NCBI RefSeq assembly: GCF_014904745.1
Contig: NZ_JACZCS010000035.1
Coordinates: 1 to 64,000, forward strand
Direction: 5' to 3'
Origin: Oricola nitratireducens
GTDB taxonomy: Bacteria; Pseudomonadota; Alphaproteobacteria; Rhizobiales; Rhizobiaceae
Length of the DNA stretch: 64,000 nt
Shown here one piece after another: positions 62,583 through 64,000 of this stretch (position 1 is its first letter; every line of letters starts with the position of its first letter). Position numbers and translations under genes: made by a program. The notes beneath the pieces are model-generated. The model had not been told where the DNA came from. It worked only from the letters and a program-made list of their open reading frames with translations, and did no database searches.

Positions 62583-63662
62583 ATGGCCCGTATCACCCTT
62601 CGCCAATTGCTCGACCACGCGGCCGAAAACGCCTACGGCGTCCCGGCATTCAACATCAACAACATGGAGCAGGGGCTCGCGATCATGGAAGCGGCCAAGG
62701 CATGCGACGCACCGGTCATCATCCAGGCGTCGCGCGGCGCGCGCTCCTATGCCAACGACATCATGCTGACCCGGATGATCGACGCGCTGGTCGACATCTA
62801 TCCCGATATCCCGGTGTGCATGCACCAGGACCACGGCAACAACGAAGCCACCTGCATGACCGCGATCCGGCACGGCTTCACCTCGGTGATGATGGACGGC
62901 TCGCTCGAGGCCGATGCCAAGACGCCTGCTTCCTACGACTACAATGTCGAGATCACGGAGCGCGTTTCGCGCATGGCCCACTGGGTCGGCGCGTCCGTCG
63001 AGGGCGAACTCGGCGTACTCGGTTCACTTGAGACGGGCGAGGGCGAGGCCGAGGATGGTCACGGCGCCGTCGGCAAGCTCAGCCATGACCAGCTCCTGAC
63101 CGATCCCGACCAGGCCGTCGATTTCGTCACCCGCACTAAAGTCGATGCGCTGGCGATCGCCTGCGGCACGTCGCACGGCGCCTACAAGTTCACCCGCAAG
63201 CCGACCGGCGACATTCTCGCCATGCGCGTGATCGAGGAAATCCACGCCAAGCTGCCGAACACCCATCTCGTCATGCACGGCTCGTCCTCGGTGCCGCAGG
63301 AACTGCAGGACATCATCAACGAGTTCGGCGGCGCGATGCCGCAGACCTTCGGCGTGCCGGTGGAAGAGATCGTGCGCGGCATCAAGCACGGCGTGCGCAA
63401 GGTCAACATCGACACTGACTGCCGCATGGCTATGACGGGCCAGTTCCGCAAGATTGCCCAGGAAAACCCGGCGGAATTCGATCCGCGCAAGTTCCTGAAA
63501 CCGGCGATGGACGCGATGCGCGACCTCTGCCGCGACCGCTTCGAGGCCTTCGGCACCGCCGGGAACGCCGCGAAGATCAAGGTCATCCCGATGGACGAGA
63601 TGGCCAAGCGCTATGCCGCCGGCATGCTCGATCCGCAAACCGCGACCGCAAAGGCCGCGTGA
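62583..63662 (+). CDS. cbbA: CbbA, class II fructose-bisphosphate aldolase
   Basis: A 359-residue zinc aldolase of the Calvin-cycle type, starting [26 protein letters not shown]. Metal and catalytic residues lie in CMHQDHGNN (79-87) and in [13 protein letters not shown]. It condenses triose phosphates to fructose- and sedoheptulose-bisphosphate. AGAGGAGG sits at the end of the previous gene, 2 bases from which this one starts. Confidence 0.96.
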   Translation: MARITLRQLLDHAAENAYGVPAFNINNMEQGLAIMEAAKACDAPVIIQASRGARSYANDIMLTRMIDALVDIYPDIPVCMHQDHGNNEATCMTAIRHGFTSVMMDGSLEADAKTPASYDYNVEITERVSRMAHWVGASVEGELGVLGSLETGEGEAEDGHGAVGKLSHDQLLTDPDQAVDFVTRTKVDALAIACGTSHGAYKFTRKPTGDILAMRVIEEIHAKLPNTHLVMHGSSSVPQELQDIINEFGGAMPQTFGVPVEEIVRGIKHGVRKVNIDTDCRMAMTGQFRKIAQENPAEFDPRKFLKPAMDAMRDLCRDRFEAFGTAGNAAKIKVIPMDEMAKRYAAGMLDPQTATAKAA

Positions 63663-63693
63663 CCCCCAAGCCACAAACGGAAGGAAAACGACC

Positions 63694-64000
63694 ATGGACC
63701 AGTCCGGACGTTACGCAAATCTCTCGCTGAAGGAAAAGGACCTGATCGCCGCCGGCAATCACGTGCTTTGCGCCTACATCATGAAACCGAAGGCGGGTTA
63801 CGGTTATCTGGAGACAGCCGCCCACTTCGCAGCCGAGTCCTCGACCGGCACGAATGTCGACGTTTCGACGACAGACGACTTCACCCGCGGCGTCGACGCG
63901 CTCGTCTACGAGATCGATGAAGCCAAGGAGCTGATGAAGATCGCCTATCCGATCGAATTGTTCGACCGCAACATCACCGACGGCCGTGCGATGATCTGCT
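63694..64000 (+). CDS. cbbM: CbbM, form II RuBisCO large subunit (5' part)
   Basis: The first 102 codons are present before the window ends. The N-terminus [19 protein letters not shown], then [34 protein letters not shown] and [12 protein letters not shown], matches form II RuBisCO of Rhodospirillum rubrum nearly residue by residue and not the form I start. AAGGAAAACGACC precedes the ATG. Form II enzymes work without a small subunit and favour high CO2 and low O2. Confidence 0.95.
   Translation, partial: MDQSGRYANLSLKEKDLIAAGNHVLCAYIMKPKAGYGYLETAAHFAAESSTGTNVDVSTTDDFTRGVDALVYEIDEAKELMKIAYPIELFDRNITDGRAMIC

Noticed and set aside
63694-64000. Initial idea that the terminal gene is form I RuBisCO (cbbL)
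   Set aside because: The N-terminal sequence matches form II of Rhodospirillum rubrum, and the form I N-terminal pattern is missing.
1-64000. Mobile elements, CRISPR arrays, tRNA or rRNA genes
   Set aside because: I found no transposase, integrase, regular short repeat array, or cloverleaf or rRNA-like segment on reading both strands.

Overview
The window is a GC-rich chromosomal segment of an alphaproteobacterium, most likely a member of the Hyphomicrobiales (Rhizobiales). This rests on the betICBA-choXWV arrangement, a PcaQ-controlled pca locus, an ArsR-type SoxR, and dense codon-biased operons. It carries no rRNA, tRNA, insertion sequence or CRISPR array that I could see. The lifestyle suggested is a facultative, thiosulfate-oxidising, CO2-fixing heterotroph that also scavenges choline compounds and aromatic or organic acids.

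1-17.8 kb, sulfur island. A complete Sox multienzyme system (soxV W X Y Z A B C D E F on the + strand) is preceded by soxS, soxR and a YeeE/YedE transporter on the - strand, and by a Tat-exported metallo-beta-lactamase-fold protein with a second, divergent YeeE/YedE transporter. Downstream are a SulP anion transporter, a persulfide-dioxygenase-like Blh enzyme, a small DUF2892 membrane protein and a second ArsR regulator of the BigR/SqrR type. Both ArsR proteins carry two cysteines exactly 66 residues apart, the persulfide-sensing pair. A short ATATTCA motif recurs in the intergenic regions of the island.

17.8-22 kb: the LysR regulator pcaQ, divergent pcaD and pcaF (end of the beta-ketoadipate pathway), then a membrane diguanylate cyclase. 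22-24.2 kb: a MetE-C-only methyltransferase and an AraC regulator.

24.4-35.6 kb, probable aromatic/aldehyde uptake and oxidation. A five-gene branched-chain-amino-acid-type (HAAT) ABC transporter is flanked by two aldehyde dehydrogenases of the vanillin/benzaldehyde type. Its last ATPase has an unusual ~210-residue C-terminal extension with three ~60-residue-spaced repeats. A HxlR-type regulator in a lower-GC patch, a small tautomerase and a benzoylformate-decarboxylase-like ThDP enzyme follow. 35.6-38.5 kb: a TRAP transporter (large permease, small permease, binding protein). 39.2-41.6 kb: a chemoreceptor with a CheR-tether C-terminus, translationally coupled to cheW.

41.7-49.9 kb: betI-betC-betB-betA, divergent from choX-choW-choV, for uptake of choline and oxidation of choline and choline sulfate to glycine betaine. 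50-51.6 kb: an Mrp/ApbC Fe-S carrier and a stand-alone Lrp/AsnC ligand-binding domain. 51.6-57 kb: a second five-gene HAAT transporter with an arylformamidase-like hydrolase.

57-64 kb, Calvin cycle: cbbR divergent from cbbF-cbbP-cbbT-(PGK-like orphan)-cbbA-cbbM. The RuBisCO gene, cut off by the window end, is form II. The gene between cbbT and cbbA is a stand-alone, catalytically degenerate phosphoglycerate-kinase N-domain. Electrons from Sox could power this CO2 fixation, which makes the window a compact chemolithotrophy module interleaved with heterotrophic uptake systems.
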